NCBI RefSeq assembly: GCF_014193895.1 | Contig: NZ_BLZR01000001.1 | Coordinates: forward strand, 4,898,001 to 4,962,000 | Reading direction: 5' to 3' | Source of the DNA: Clostridium fungisolvens | GTDB taxonomy: Bacteria > Bacillota > Clostridia > Clostridiales > Clostridiaceae | DNA length: 64,000 nucleotides | In this document: positions 31,382 to 40,088 of the stretch, piece after piece | Position numbering within the stretch: the stretch's first letter is position 1 | How the letters are laid out: every line of letters starts with the position of its first letter | Translations under genes and position numbers: made by a program | The notes under the pieces: model-generated | Databases searched by the model: none | Told to the model about the DNA's origin: nothing | What the model saw: the letters and a program-made list of their open reading frames with translations, nothing else

Positions 31382-32776
31382 ATGGATTATGATGTTTTGA
31401 TATTAGGTGGTGGGATAATAGGATGTGCTGTTGCCTATGAGTTATCAAAATACAATTTAAATATAGCAGTTATAGAGAAGGATTATGATGTGGCTGATGA
31501 CATATCATTTGCTAACACAGCGGTAATATATGATGGATCAGAAACTAAAGATGATCTTATGAGTAGCCTTGAGCATATGGGAAATTCAATACTTGCTGAA
31601 ATAACCAAAAAGTTTAATGTTCCATTTAAGAGGATTGGATCTTTAAGGATAGCAGATACTGATGAGTGTGTAGAGATTATTGAAGATATGTATAAGACTG
31701 CAAAGAGTAGGGGAATTGACAATATTTATCTCATAGATGATCAAGGAGTTTATGATATTGAACCAAATCTTAGAGTTGGGTTTAAAAAAGCGTTATACTC
31801 TGAAAATACTGCAGTAATATGCCCTTATGATTTGGCAATAGCATACGCAGAAGTTGCTTTTGATAATGGAGTTAACTTTAGATTAGAAGAGGTTGTGCAA
31901 GATATTCAAAAAATGGCTAGGGGATTTAAGGTAACTACAAATAAAAATAAGTTTACTTGTAAAGTGGTTATAAATACAATTCCAGGGGATAATTATACAA
32001 TTGATTTAAATAGAACAATAATTAATGATAGTGAAAGTAAGATGCATTATTTAGTATTGGATGAAACCTTCGAACATAATCTATCTAATTTAGTTATGAA
32101 GATTAATTCTGAAGATAAATTCACTTTTCAGACACCAACCTTAAGTGGCAGTACACTGGTTGGAATAAACTCAGAAAAGTTGCTGGACTTTGATGAGATA
32201 TTAAGGGAAGCAGCTGAGATACTCCCATCTGTCACTAAGGATAATGTAAATAGTATATTTTATGAAGACTACAGAAAAGATGTAATGTTTATTGATGATG
32301 ATCAATTAATGAAGGGGTATATAAAGGTTACAGGAGATCATTATGCCCATATAACTATTGCACCATCTATAGCTAAGATGATTTGTGAGACTATTGTAGA
32401 TAATCTAAACTCAACATTAAAAAGAAACTTTGTAGATAAAAGAAGAGAATTTTATAGATTTAGAGATATGAGTAAAGAGCAAAGGAATGAAATTATATCT
32501 TTAGATAAAAGATATGGGAAAATAGTATGTCTATGCAATCAAGTTTCAGAAGGTGAAATAATTGATTCAATAAGAAGACCCTTAGGTGCGAGAACTGTAG
32601 AGGGTGTTAAGAGAAGAACGGGAGCTACCTTTGGAAATTGCCAAGGTGCATATTGTATAGATAAAATAATAGATATAATCGCAAGAGAAACAGATAAAAA
32701 ATTAACAGAAATAGTTGAAGACTCTAAAAATTCTAAGGTTCTTGTATCAAGAATAAAGGAATTTGAAGGTATCTAG
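31382..32776 (+). CDS. GlpA-like FAD-dependent oxidoreductase with BFD-type [2Fe-2S] domain
   Basis: A 464-residue protein of the anaerobic glycerol-3-phosphate dehydrogenase (GlpA-like) group. N-terminal FAD motif VLILGGGIIGCAVAYELSKY; DAO domain with VPFKRIGSLRIADTDE; C-terminal BFD-like domain with CLCNQVSEGEIIDSIRRP and FGNCQGAYC, keeping four cysteines for a [2Fe-2S] cluster. The loop after the FAD motif, normally a conserved SKANSGIVHAGYD-type sequence, is replaced by SFANTAVIYDGSETKDD, so the substrate may differ. No GlpB-like reductase gene follows; a truncated DUF1667 gene does. Confidence 0.8.
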   Translation: MDYDVLILGGGIIGCAVAYELSKYNLNIAVIEKDYDVADDISFANTAVIYDGSETKDDLMSSLEHMGNSILAEITKKFNVPFKRIGSLRIADTDECVEIIEDMYKTAKSRGIDNIYLIDDQGVYDIEPNLRVGFKKALYSENTAVICPYDLAIAYAEVAFDNGVNFRLEEVVQDIQKMARGFKVTTNKNKFTCKVVINTIPGDNYTIDLNRTIINDSESKMHYLVLDETFEHNLSNLVMKINSEDKFTFQTPTLSGSTLVGINSEKLLDFDEILREAAEILPSVTKDNVNSIFYEDYRKDVMFIDDDQLMKGYIKVTGDHYAHITIAPSIAKMICETIVDNLNSTLKRNFVDKRREFYRFRDMSKEQRNEIISLDKRYGKIVCLCNQVSEGEIIDSIRRPLGARTVEGVKRRTGATFGNCQGAYCIDKIIDIIARETDKKLTEIVEDSKNSKVLVSRIKEFEGI

Positions 32777-32789
32777 TGGAGGATTTATT

Positions 32790-33023
32790 TTGGAGAATCA
32801 AGAGATATTTACGAGTGTAGTTAGGGTTAAGGGGTCGAGTAAATATAATTTAGTTTCAGTTAAGAGTAGTGAACCTATAGATAAAAGTTTATGGCTAGAA
32901 TTATCTAAGGTTTTATCAAGAATATATGTTGGAGCACCAATGTATATGGGAGATATAATATGTAAAAATATATTGAATACTGGAATAGATATAATAAGTA
33001 CAGCAAATATAACAAAAGATTAA
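32790..33023 (+). CDS. Truncated DUF1667 family protein
   Basis: A 77-residue protein matching only the C-terminal half of DUF1667: VKSSEPIDKSLWLELSKVL, APMYMGDIICKNIL, TGIDIISTANI. The cysteine-rich N-terminal part (CPxGC type) of full-length members is missing. The start is set at TTG 32790 after TGGAGG; an in-frame TTG at 32763 lies inside the previous gene. It is paired with the GlpA-like gene as in the usual three-gene glp-like cluster, but the middle NAD/FAD reductase is absent. Confidence 0.75.
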   Translation: MENQEIFTSVVRVKGSSKYNLVSVKSSEPIDKSLWLELSKVLSRIYVGAPMYMGDIICKNILNTGIDIISTANITKD

Positions 33024-33050
33024 TAAATTTAATGTTTATTAGAATAAATG

Positions 33051-33080
33051 TTGACAATATATCAATAAGTGGAATATAAT
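33051..33080 (+). promoter_or_regulatory. Promoter of the serine T-box leader
   Basis: TTGACA (33051-33056), 18-base spacer, TATAAT (33075-33080), both consensus hexamers, placed to start transcription just before T-box stem I. Confidence 0.85.
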
Positions 33081-33099
33081 ATATTAAATTATATAAATA

Positions 33100-33319
33100 A
33101 ACTGCTGATAAGGCTAGTAGTAATTATCAGATTTTTAGAGAGTCGATGGTTGGTGTAAATCGATAGTTTGTAATTATGAATCCACCTTTGAGGGACTACG
33201 ATGAGTAGTACGGGTATACCGTTATATAAATTGAGAGGATAAAAAGATTATATTTTTTTATCAACTAGGGTGGCAACGCGGAGCTTTTCGTCCCTATATG
33301 GGATGATGGCTCTTTTTTA
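33100..33319 (+). ncRNA. T-box riboswitch leader, serine (UCC) specifier, no gene behind it
   Basis: Stem I contains AGAGAGTCGATGGTTGGTG and the specifier loop GAATCCACCTTTGAG, where TCC (33181-33183) is the codon, reading serine. The T-box sequence AGGGTGGCAACGCG is at 33267-33280. The competing terminator follows (33281-33319, GAGC...GCTC and GTCCC...GGGAT pairs, then TTTTTT). Normally such a leader controls serS. Here no ORF of useful size follows before the tRNA-Ser genes, which have their own promoter. Confidence 0.9.
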
Positions 33320-33741
33320 TTTTGTTTAAATATGCCCATGTGTTAAGTAAAGAGCTACTAAAAGTATCACATACTAAAAATATTTTGTATTAATAGAAAT
33401 GTCAAAGCCCAAGATATTTCTTATAATCAATTTAGTTTTATATGTAGCGTACAGATATTCAAGTTAAAAGATTAATTTATATAAATTTAAAATCACTCAG
33501 CCCAGTGCATTAAAAAATTATAAATTATTTTAAACATGAAAATGTTAGTAGCTCATTACTATCAAATATATTATACAAGAAAGATGCGGTTAAATGTAGA
33601 GTTATTTCATATTTAACTACATCTTTCTTATTTACCTTAAAGATTATCAAAAATATACTATTAAATAAAATACTTTTTCAATAAAAATAATATTCATAAG
33701 AAAAAACTTATAAAATTATTTAAATTAATTTGTATTTTGTG
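33320..33741. other. Gene-free stretch behind the T-box, ending in an orphan terminator
   Basis: No credible CDS on either strand. At 33578-33630 a large hairpin (AAGAAAGATG...CATCTTTCTT with inner GTTAAAT/ATTTAAC pairs) looks like a bidirectional terminator, although no gene ends in front of it. It is a plausible scar of a lost gene, but no serS sequence was recognised. Confidence 0.5.
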
Positions 33742-33770
33742 TTGACATAATATATATAGCTTGATATAAT
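33742..33770 (+). promoter_or_regulatory. Promoter of tRNA-Ser pair 1
   Basis: TTGACA, 17-base spacer, TATAAT, all consensus, 15 bases before the first tRNA. Confidence 0.9.
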
Positions 33771-33784
33771 ATCAAATGTGACAC

Positions 33785-33875
33785 GGAGAGATGGTCGAGT
33801 TGGTTTAAGGCACCGGTCTTGAAAACCGGCGTACGGGTGACCGTACCGTGGGTTCGAATCCCACTCTCTCCGCCA
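33785..33875 (+). tRNA. tRNA-Ser (TGA), copy 1
   Basis: 91 bases with long variable arm and encoded CCA. The acceptor GGAGAGA pairs with TCTCTCC; anticodon loop CTTGAAA gives TGA. Confidence 0.97.
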
Positions 33876-33910
33876 TTTTTTTTTATAAAAATTTAATTTG
33901 TAGGACACAT

Positions 33911-34001
33911 GGAGAAATACTCAAGTGGCCGAAGAGGCGCCCCTGCTAAGGGCGTAGGTCGGGTAACCGGCGCGAGGGTTCAAATCCCTCTTTCTCCGCC
34001 A
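33911..34001 (+). tRNA. tRNA-Ser (GCT), copy 1
   Basis: 91 bases with long variable arm and CCA. Acceptor GGAGAAA/TTTCTCC, anticodon loop CTGCTAA gives GCT. It lies 35 bases behind tRNA-Ser(TGA) and shares its transcript. Confidence 0.97.
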
Positions 34002-34005
34002 GAAG

Positions 34006-34033
34006 CATTTAGTTTATACTAAATGTTTTTTTT
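34006..34033 (+). terminator. Terminator of tRNA-Ser pair 1
   Basis: CATTTAGT/ACTAAATG stem with loop TTAT and eight T residues. Confidence 0.9.
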
Positions 34034-34487
34034 ATTTTTAGCTATTTATAATTCAGTTAGATTTTTGGGTAAATATAGGATTCCTAACTCAACTATTAAT
34101 TTGTACTTGCCCGAAAATCCCCAGAAGCTGCGATTATCAAACATGTATAACTTAAGTTTTTATATAGGAACTCTTTATTATTAACAGGTTTAAAACTTAA
34201 TGTAAATTAGGAAGTAAAAACAAGAATATATCTACAGCAAGGTTTTTCTCATATACATCTGTAAGGGCAGATGTCAAAAAACTAAAGCAATTTACTTCAG
34301 TAATTTTTTATGAAATTATAATAACGTAAAATTTATAGATAAGTGAATATTATTATATTTATATTTGAATACATAGAATTTATAAAATTAAGTATACTAT
34401 TATAATGTTGGATCAGTATAATTAAATACATGTAGTTTTATAAAAATATATTTCATAAAAAGTTCCAATAAAAATTCAAATACTATG
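34034..34487. other. Gene-free spacer between the two tRNA-Ser pairs
   Basis: About 450 bases, AT-rich, without a credible ORF. One short stem (ACATCTG/CAGATGT, about 34254-34273) was seen, followed by CAAAAAA. It differs from the DNA in front of pair 1 except near the promoter. Confidence 0.5.
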
Positions 34488-34516
34488 TTGACATAATAAT
34501 TCTTAGTTGATATAAT
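34488..34516 (+). promoter_or_regulatory. Promoter of tRNA-Ser pair 2
   Basis: TTGACA, 17-base spacer, TATAAT, the same architecture as at 33742, 19 bases before the tRNA. Confidence 0.9.
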
Positions 34517-34534
34517 AAAAACTGTCGTTGACAT

Positions 34535-34625
34535 GGAGAGATGGTCGAGTTGGTTTAAGGCACCGGTCTTGAAAACCGGCGTACGGGTGACCGTACCGTG
34601 GGTTCGAATCCCACTCTCTCCGCCA
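34535..34625 (+). tRNA. tRNA-Ser (TGA), copy 2
   Basis: Identical in all 91 bases to copy 1 at 33785. Confidence 0.97.
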
Positions 34626-34659
34626 TTTAAATAACTAAAGATTAATTTGTAGGGCATGT

Positions 34660-34750
34660 GGAGAAATACTCAAGTGGCCGAAGAGGCGCCCCTGCTAAGG
34701 GCGTAGGTCGGGTAACCGGCGCGAGGGTTCAAATCCCTCTTTCTCCGCCA
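34660..34750 (+). tRNA. tRNA-Ser (GCT), copy 2
   Basis: Identical in all 91 bases to copy 1 at 33911. The 34-base spacer before it resembles the copy 1 spacer (both contain TTAATTTGTAGG). Confidence 0.97.
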
Positions 34751-34752
34751 GC

Positions 34753-34783
34753 AACACTCAGTTGAAAAACTGAGTGTTTTTTG
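34753..34783 (+). terminator. Terminator of tRNA-Ser pair 2
   Basis: 11-base perfect stem AACACTCAGTT/AACTGAGTGTT with GAAA loop and T-run; unrelated in sequence to the terminator of pair 1. Confidence 0.92.
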
Positions 34784-34917
34784 TTTTTACAGATATTTTA
34801 ATACCTAAAGTTTGTAAAAAGTAAGCTATGAATTAGCTGTTTTTAAAATTAAAGTATCCATTTACTTACTGAAGCATATAATGATAAAGCATAATAATAT
34901 TACATGAAGATTTTTGT

Positions 34918-35808
34918 ATGAAGAAAGATATATTGACAAGGGTAATGAGTAAGTCTCCAGAAATTTACTTCAATAAAGATAATAAAATTGCATTTATTAG
35001 TGATTGTCATAGAGGGGATGGGACTTATAAAGATGATCTTATGCCAAATGCTAATATATATATGACAGCATTAAACTATTACTATAGAAACAATTTTACC
35101 TATATTGAAATTGGAGACGGAGATGAATTGTGGAAAGTTAAAAATATAGAAGACATATATAATACCTATCCAGATATATTTAAGCTTCTTTTAAAGTTTA
35201 AGTATGATAATAGATTATATATGTTATATGGGAATCATGATGAGATAAAGGCTACTAAAAAATTTAAACATATGATAGATAGAATAGATAGAAATGAAGA
35301 AGAAAATGATGTGTATAATCTATTTCATGATTTGCCGATATACGAGGGATTAGTATTAAACTATGAAGATTTAAAAAGGTTATTTGTAATACATGGTCAC
35401 CAAGTTGATAAGATAAATTATAATCTTGAGCCATTTGCTTCATTCATAGTTAGATATGTTTGGTCGTTTTTAGAAGGTCACTTAGGTTTTAAGAATGGAA
35501 CCAGTCCTGCCAGAAGTAATACTAAAAGAAAAAAAGTAGATAAAAAACTTCAACAATGGGTGAAGTTAAATAACCAACCAATAGTAGCTGGTCATACCCA
35601 TAGATCAAGACTGCCACAGCCTGATGAAATACCATATTTTAACGATGGATGCTGTATTCATCCTTATTCAGTAAGTTCTATTGAGATAGAAAAGGGAAAG
35701 ATATCTCTAATTAAGTGGAGTATAAAGTCTTTAGAAAATGGTGTTCTTACAGTTAGGAGAGAAATAATCGGAGGTCCAGAATTATTAGTTAATTATAAAA
35801 TAATATAA
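34918..35808 (+). CDS. Calcineurin-like metallophosphoesterase
   Basis: A 296-residue protein with the full set of metallophosphoesterase motifs: ISDCHRGDG, IGDGDELWK, YGNHDE, VIHGHQVD and AGHTHRSRLP. The order and spacing resemble LpxH-type or related phosphoesterases, but the organism has no lipid A, so the substrate is unknown. It starts at ATG 34918 with only a weak SD. Probably cytoplasmic; no signal peptide. Confidence 0.85.
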   Translation: MKKDILTRVMSKSPEIYFNKDNKIAFISDCHRGDGTYKDDLMPNANIYMTALNYYYRNNFTYIEIGDGDELWKVKNIEDIYNTYPDIFKLLLKFKYDNRLYMLYGNHDEIKATKKFKHMIDRIDRNEEENDVYNLFHDLPIYEGLVLNYEDLKRLFVIHGHQVDKINYNLEPFASFIVRYVWSFLEGHLGFKNGTSPARSNTKRKKVDKKLQQWVKLNNQPIVAGHTHRSRLPQPDEIPYFNDGCCIHPYSVSSIEIEKGKISLIKWSIKSLENGVLTVRREIIGGPELLVNYKII

Positions 35809-35913
35809 GTGCTTATAAAACTTTTCATAGACTAAACAAGTGTATATATTGAACCAAATATTTACAGGGTATATAATAAAAGAGTATTATTGCTTGCTTA
35901 AGAAGGTGTAAGT

Positions 35914-36453
35914 TTGTTAAAAGGAAAGAAGATATATTTAAGATCAGTGGAAAAAAGAGACGTAAATATATTTTATAATTATTCTACTGATAAAGAGATT
36001 CGAAAGTTTGATGGTGGAAATATGATTCTCCCTTCAATAGAATCTGTTATGCAGCATTTTGATGAAATAATGAATATATCTAGAAAAACATTAAGCATAA
36101 TAAACGAAAAAGGAGTATTGGTTGGATATCTGACATATAAAGAGTTTGAAGATACAAATAATATATACTCCATTGGAATTACTATTGGGAGTCAATTCTG
36201 GGGAAGAGGATATGGACAGGATTCTATAAATGTTTTATTGGAATACCTATTCATGTATAGAGGAGCGCAAAGGGCTGAGTTAGAAGTTGTTGATTATAAT
36301 ACTAGAGCTATAAATTGCTATGAGAAGTGCGGATTTATAATTGAAGGAAAGAAGAGAAAAAGATATTTTGCACAAGGTCAATACCATGATACTTTTATAA
36401 TGGGAATATTAAAAGAAGAATTTGATAATATAAAGAGCAATGATACAAAATAA
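35914..36453 (+). CDS. GNAT family N-acetyltransferase
   Basis: A 179-residue acetyltransferase of the RimJ/RimL-like type. It has the acetyl-CoA binding loop GSQFWGRGYGQDSINVLLEY and a following NTRAINCYEKCGFIIEGKKR motif typical of the family. It starts at TTG 35914 with AGAAGGTG in front. The acceptor (ribosomal protein or small molecule) cannot be told. Confidence 0.88.
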   Translation: MLKGKKIYLRSVEKRDVNIFYNYSTDKEIRKFDGGNMILPSIESVMQHFDEIMNISRKTLSIINEKGVLVGYLTYKEFEDTNNIYSIGITIGSQFWGRGYGQDSINVLLEYLFMYRGAQRAELEVVDYNTRAINCYEKCGFIIEGKKRKRYFAQGQYHDTFIMGILKEEFDNIKSNDTK

Positions 36454-36626
36454 TATTAAAATATAAAGAAACTTTTCAACATGGGTAATAAAAATTATCC
36501 ATGTTTTTGTTATAGGATAAATTAGTTAGTTAAACTAAAAGTTTTATATATAGGTTATAATTATAATAGAACTTAAGTTTGGTATATCAATAATTAAACT
36601 ATATTGATAAAAATAGGAGATAGTCT

Positions 36627-39600
36627 ATGGGAATAAAGTTTATATACGGAAGAGCCGGTAGCGGTAAAAGTTACTATTGCATAGAAGAAATTAAAAATAA
36701 GATTGAACAGGGAAAAGAAAATAAATTAATACTTTTAGTTCCAGAACAAATTACCTTCCAAACAGAAACAAGGTTATTGAAGCATATTGGAGAGAAAAGT
36801 GTACTAAAATCTGAGGTGTTAAGTTTTAAAAGAATGGCTCATAGGGTGTTTAACTTCTGTGGAGGGATAACTCATAAGCGTATGAATGAAGCAGGAAGAA
36901 ATATGCTCATTTTTAAGGTGCTAGAAGAAGTGAGTGATAAACTAAGTGTATTTTATAGAGCTTCAAAGCAGCAAGGATTTATAGATATAGTTTCTAAAAC
37001 TATAACAGAATTTAAAAAATACAATATTACCTCGGAAATATTAAAAGTTACAATGCAGGCTATGCGAGAAGATGATGAAGAATTAAAAATGAAATTAAAT
37101 GACTTATCTATAATATTTGATAAGTTTAATGAAGTACTTCACAAGAATTATATAGATTCAGAAGATGAATTGAATATGTTATCAGATAAACTTGATAATT
37201 GTAATATTTTTGATGGAGCAGATATATGGGTAGATGAGTTTACTACCTTTACACCTCAACAATTAAGAGTTCTTGGTAAGCTTATGCAAAAAGCAAATAA
37301 CGTATATTTTGCTTTAACCTTAGATGAGACTCATGGATTAGATGAAACTGATATTTTTAATGTAATTAAGAATACGGAAAAGAAGCTTATAAGAATAGCT
37401 GGTGAAAATAGGGTTCCTTATGATGGATATTTAGATTTGAATAGTAGGGAAAATTTTAGATTTAAAGAAAGCCGCGAATTAAATCATTTAGAAAAACACT
37501 TTTTTACATATCCATTTATACCTTATAAGTGGTCTAATGGAGATATAAGAATATATAAGGCTAATAATAATTATGATGAAATAGAAGTTGTAGCAAAAGA
37601 CATATTAAGATTAGTGAGAGACCAAGGGTATAGATATAAAGATATATCGGTAGTATGTAGAAACTTAGAGGATTATGAAAAGATAACTTCGGTAATATTA
37701 AATCAATATGATATTCCATATTTTCTGGATAAGAAACGAGATATAGTTAGCAATCCTCTCATAGTACTTATAACTTCAATATTTGAAATATCATCAAGGA
37801 ACTGGTCCTACGAGAGTGTATTTAAATATCTGAAAACTGGCCTTACAGGTCTTAATGGTGATTATATAGATATTTTAGAGAACTATGTTTTGGCCAATGG
37901 CATAAGGGGAAGAAAGTGGTTTGAAGATTGGTGGGAGTATCCCGTTGATAGATATCATGCAGATAAAGATGAGATGTCAAGTGAAGAAAAACAAAGACTA
38001 TCTCTTATAAATGATATAAAAGATGAGGTTAAGCAGCCGCTAATAGATTTCTACTCTAATATCAAAGGTAAGTGTACAGTGAGAGATATTTGCATAGCAC
38101 TATATGACTTTATGGCATCACTTGGTATTATTGAAAGAATGGAGAGCTTATCTAGAGTATTTGAAGAAAAAGGTGTTGGTGATAAGGCAAAGGAGTATGA
38201 ACAAGTAATAGAGATAATTATGGAAGTACTAGACCAAGCGGTAGATGTAATGGGAGAAGAAATAATAGATCCTAATGATTTTATTAAGATACTTAATGTG
38301 GGCTTTGAAAAGTACGAGATTGGTTTGATTCCAGTTGCTTTAGATCAGGTTAATATAGGTGAAATATCAAGAATAAGAAGCAGAGAGTTAAAAGCCTTAT
38401 ACATAGTAGGTACAAATGATGGTGTATTTCCTGCTTCAAATAAGGATGAAGGTATACTTTCAGATCAGGATAGAGAGCTTTTAAGAGATCAAGGTGTAGA
38501 ACTTGCTTCAGATACTAAAACAAAAGCCTTTGAAGAGCAATTTCTGATTTATTCAACCTTGACTATGTGTAGTAATTATCTAATGATAACTTATCCTTTA
38601 GCAGATTTTGAGGGGAAATCTTTAAGACCATCTATTATAATACCTAGACTTAAAAAGATATTTCCAAATGTTAAAGAAGAAAGTGATATCTTTAGAGAAA
38701 ATAATGATACTTTAGAAAAGGTAGTTGCTCCAGTTCCAACCTTTAATGAGCTTATTGGTGCATTAAGAAGAGATTTTGATAAGAAGGAAGTTGAAGCATA
38801 CTGGTCAGAAGTTTATTCATGGTACAAGAGAAAGCCTCAGTGGAAGGAAAAAGCGGATAATATTTTTAAAGGTCTCAAATATACCAATCAAGAACAGGAT
38901 ATAGCTAGAGATAAGATAAGAAAGATATACTCTAGTAATGATAAGTTGTTGTTTAATGTATCTAGAATAGAAAAATATGCTCAGTGTCCATTTGCCTATT
39001 ATGTTCAATATGGATTAAAAGCAAAGGATAGGAAGGTATATGAATTTACACCACCTGATCTTGGAAGCTTTATGCATAACGTTTTAGATGAATTTACTAA
39101 TCATATAAGAGATAAGAAAATACAGTGGAATGATCTTGATAAAGAAAAATGTAAGAATATAATATCAGAAATAGTAGATAAGCAAGTAGGAGAAAGTTCT
39201 GCTTCTATATTAAATAGTTCAAAAAGATATAAGTATTTTACAGATAGATTTAAAAATATATTAACTAAATCTGTAACAGTAATATCTGAACATATGAGAA
39301 GGAGTAAATTTGATATATTCAGAAATGAGTTTGAATTTGGTAGCTATAAAGACAGTGAACCAATAAAGCTTAAGCTGGCATCAGGTGATGAGGTTTATTT
39401 AACAGGTAGAATAGATAGAGTAGATACAGTTGAACTTGAAGGAGAGACCTATATTAGGATAATAGATTATAAGTCTGGAAGTAAAGAATTTGACCTTAAT
39501 CAGCTTTACTATGGTCTTCAGATTCAGTTATTAGTTTATTTAGATGCATTGATTAAAAACTCAAAGTACTTTTTAGATAAGCAAGTAGTACCTGGGGCTA

Positions 39601-40088
39601 TACTTTATTTTAGAATTGATGATCCTATAATAAAATCTAAAAGGGATTTAAGTGACGATGAAATCAAGGAACAGATTCTTAAGAAACTAAAGATGGATGG
39701 ACTTATGCTTAAGGACATAAAGTTAGTTAAAGCTATGGATAAGACTATGGAAACTTATTCTTTGATTATTCCTGCAGCTTTTAAGAAAGATGGAGATTTT
39801 ACAAAACAAAGTGCTGTGGTTACAGAAGAGCAATTTAACATGCTAAGAAAATATGTTAATGAAAAGATGATAGAGCTATGTGAAGAAATGTTAAGCGGGC
39901 GTATAAAGATAGAGCCATCAAAAGATGGTAAGTTTACATATTGTAATTTTTGTAATTATTCTTCAATATGTCAGTTTGATATAAGCTTAAAAGATAATAC
40001 TCATAAGCTTATAAGAAAACATAGTGATGAAGAATTATGGAAAGAAATATCAAGCACTGTAGAAGAACATCAAGGGGGTGAAAGGTAA
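36627..40088 (+). CDS. addB: ATP-dependent helicase/nuclease subunit B
   Basis: Subunit of the AddAB double-strand break resection complex, 1153 residues. N-terminal Walker-like GRAGSGKSYY; C-terminal nuclease with LGSFMHNVLDEF and IIDYKSGSKEFD. Cysteines for the iron-sulfur staple are visible in YAQCPFAYY and near the end in YCNFCNYSSICQF. SD AGGAGA before ATG. Its stop overlaps the addA start by one base (TAATG). Confidence 0.96.
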   Translation: MGIKFIYGRAGSGKSYYCIEEIKNKIEQGKENKLILLVPEQITFQTETRLLKHIGEKSVLKSEVLSFKRMAHRVFNFCGGITHKRMNEAGRNMLIFKVLEEVSDKLSVFYRASKQQGFIDIVSKTITEFKKYNITSEILKVTMQAMREDDEELKMKLNDLSIIFDKFNEVLHKNYIDSEDELNMLSDKLDNCNIFDGADIWVDEFTTFTPQQLRVLGKLMQKANNVYFALTLDETHGLDETDIFNVIKNTEKKLIRIAGENRVPYDGYLDLNSRENFRFKESRELNHLEKHFFTYPFIPYKWSNGDIRIYKANNNYDEIEVVAKDILRLVRDQGYRYKDISVVCRNLEDYEKITSVILNQYDIPYFLDKKRDIVSNPLIVLITSIFEISSRNWSYESVFKYLKTGLTGLNGDYIDILENYVLANGIRGRKWFEDWWEYPVDRYHADKDEMSSEEKQRLSLINDIKDEVKQPLIDFYSNIKGKCTVRDICIALYDFMASLGIIERMESLSRVFEEKGVGDKAKEYEQVIEIIMEVLDQAVDVMGEEIIDPNDFIKILNVGFEKYEIGLIPVALDQVNIGEISRIRSRELKALYIVGTNDGVFPASNKDEGILSDQDRELLRDQGVELASDTKTKAFEEQFLIYSTLTMCSNYLMITYPLADFEGKSLRPSIIIPRLKKIFPNVKEESDIFRENNDTLEKVVAPVPTFNELIGALRRDFDKKEVEAYWSEVYSWYKRKPQWKEKADNIFKGLKYTNQEQDIARDKIRKIYSSNDKLLFNVSRIEKYAQCPFAYYVQYGLKAKDRKVYEFTPPDLGSFMHNVLDEFTNHIRDKKIQWNDLDKEKCKNIISEIVDKQVGESSASILNSSKRYKYFTDRFKNILTKSVTVISEHMRRSKFDIFRNEFEFGSYKDSEPIKLKLASGDEVYLTGRIDRVDTVELEGETYIRIIDYKSGSKEFDLNQLYYGLQIQLLVYLDALIKNSKYFLDKQVVPGAILYFRIDDPIIKSKRDLSDDEIKEQILKKLKMDGLMLKDIKLVKAMDKTMETYSLIIPAAFKKDGDFTKQSAVVTEEQFNMLRKYVNEKMIELCEEMLSGRIKIEPSKDGKFTYCNFCNYSSICQFDISLKDNTHKLIRKHSDEELWKEISSTVEEHQGGER

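Noticed and set aside
33320..33741. A degraded seryl-tRNA synthetase gene behind the T-box
   Set aside because: No serS motif could be recognised on either strand in any frame.
33720..33908. Minus-strand 62-codon ORF over tRNA-Ser(TGA) with EWDSNPRYG, and the similar ORF at 34400-34657
   Set aside because: These are antisense translations of the serine tRNA genes, a well-known kind of spurious protein annotation.
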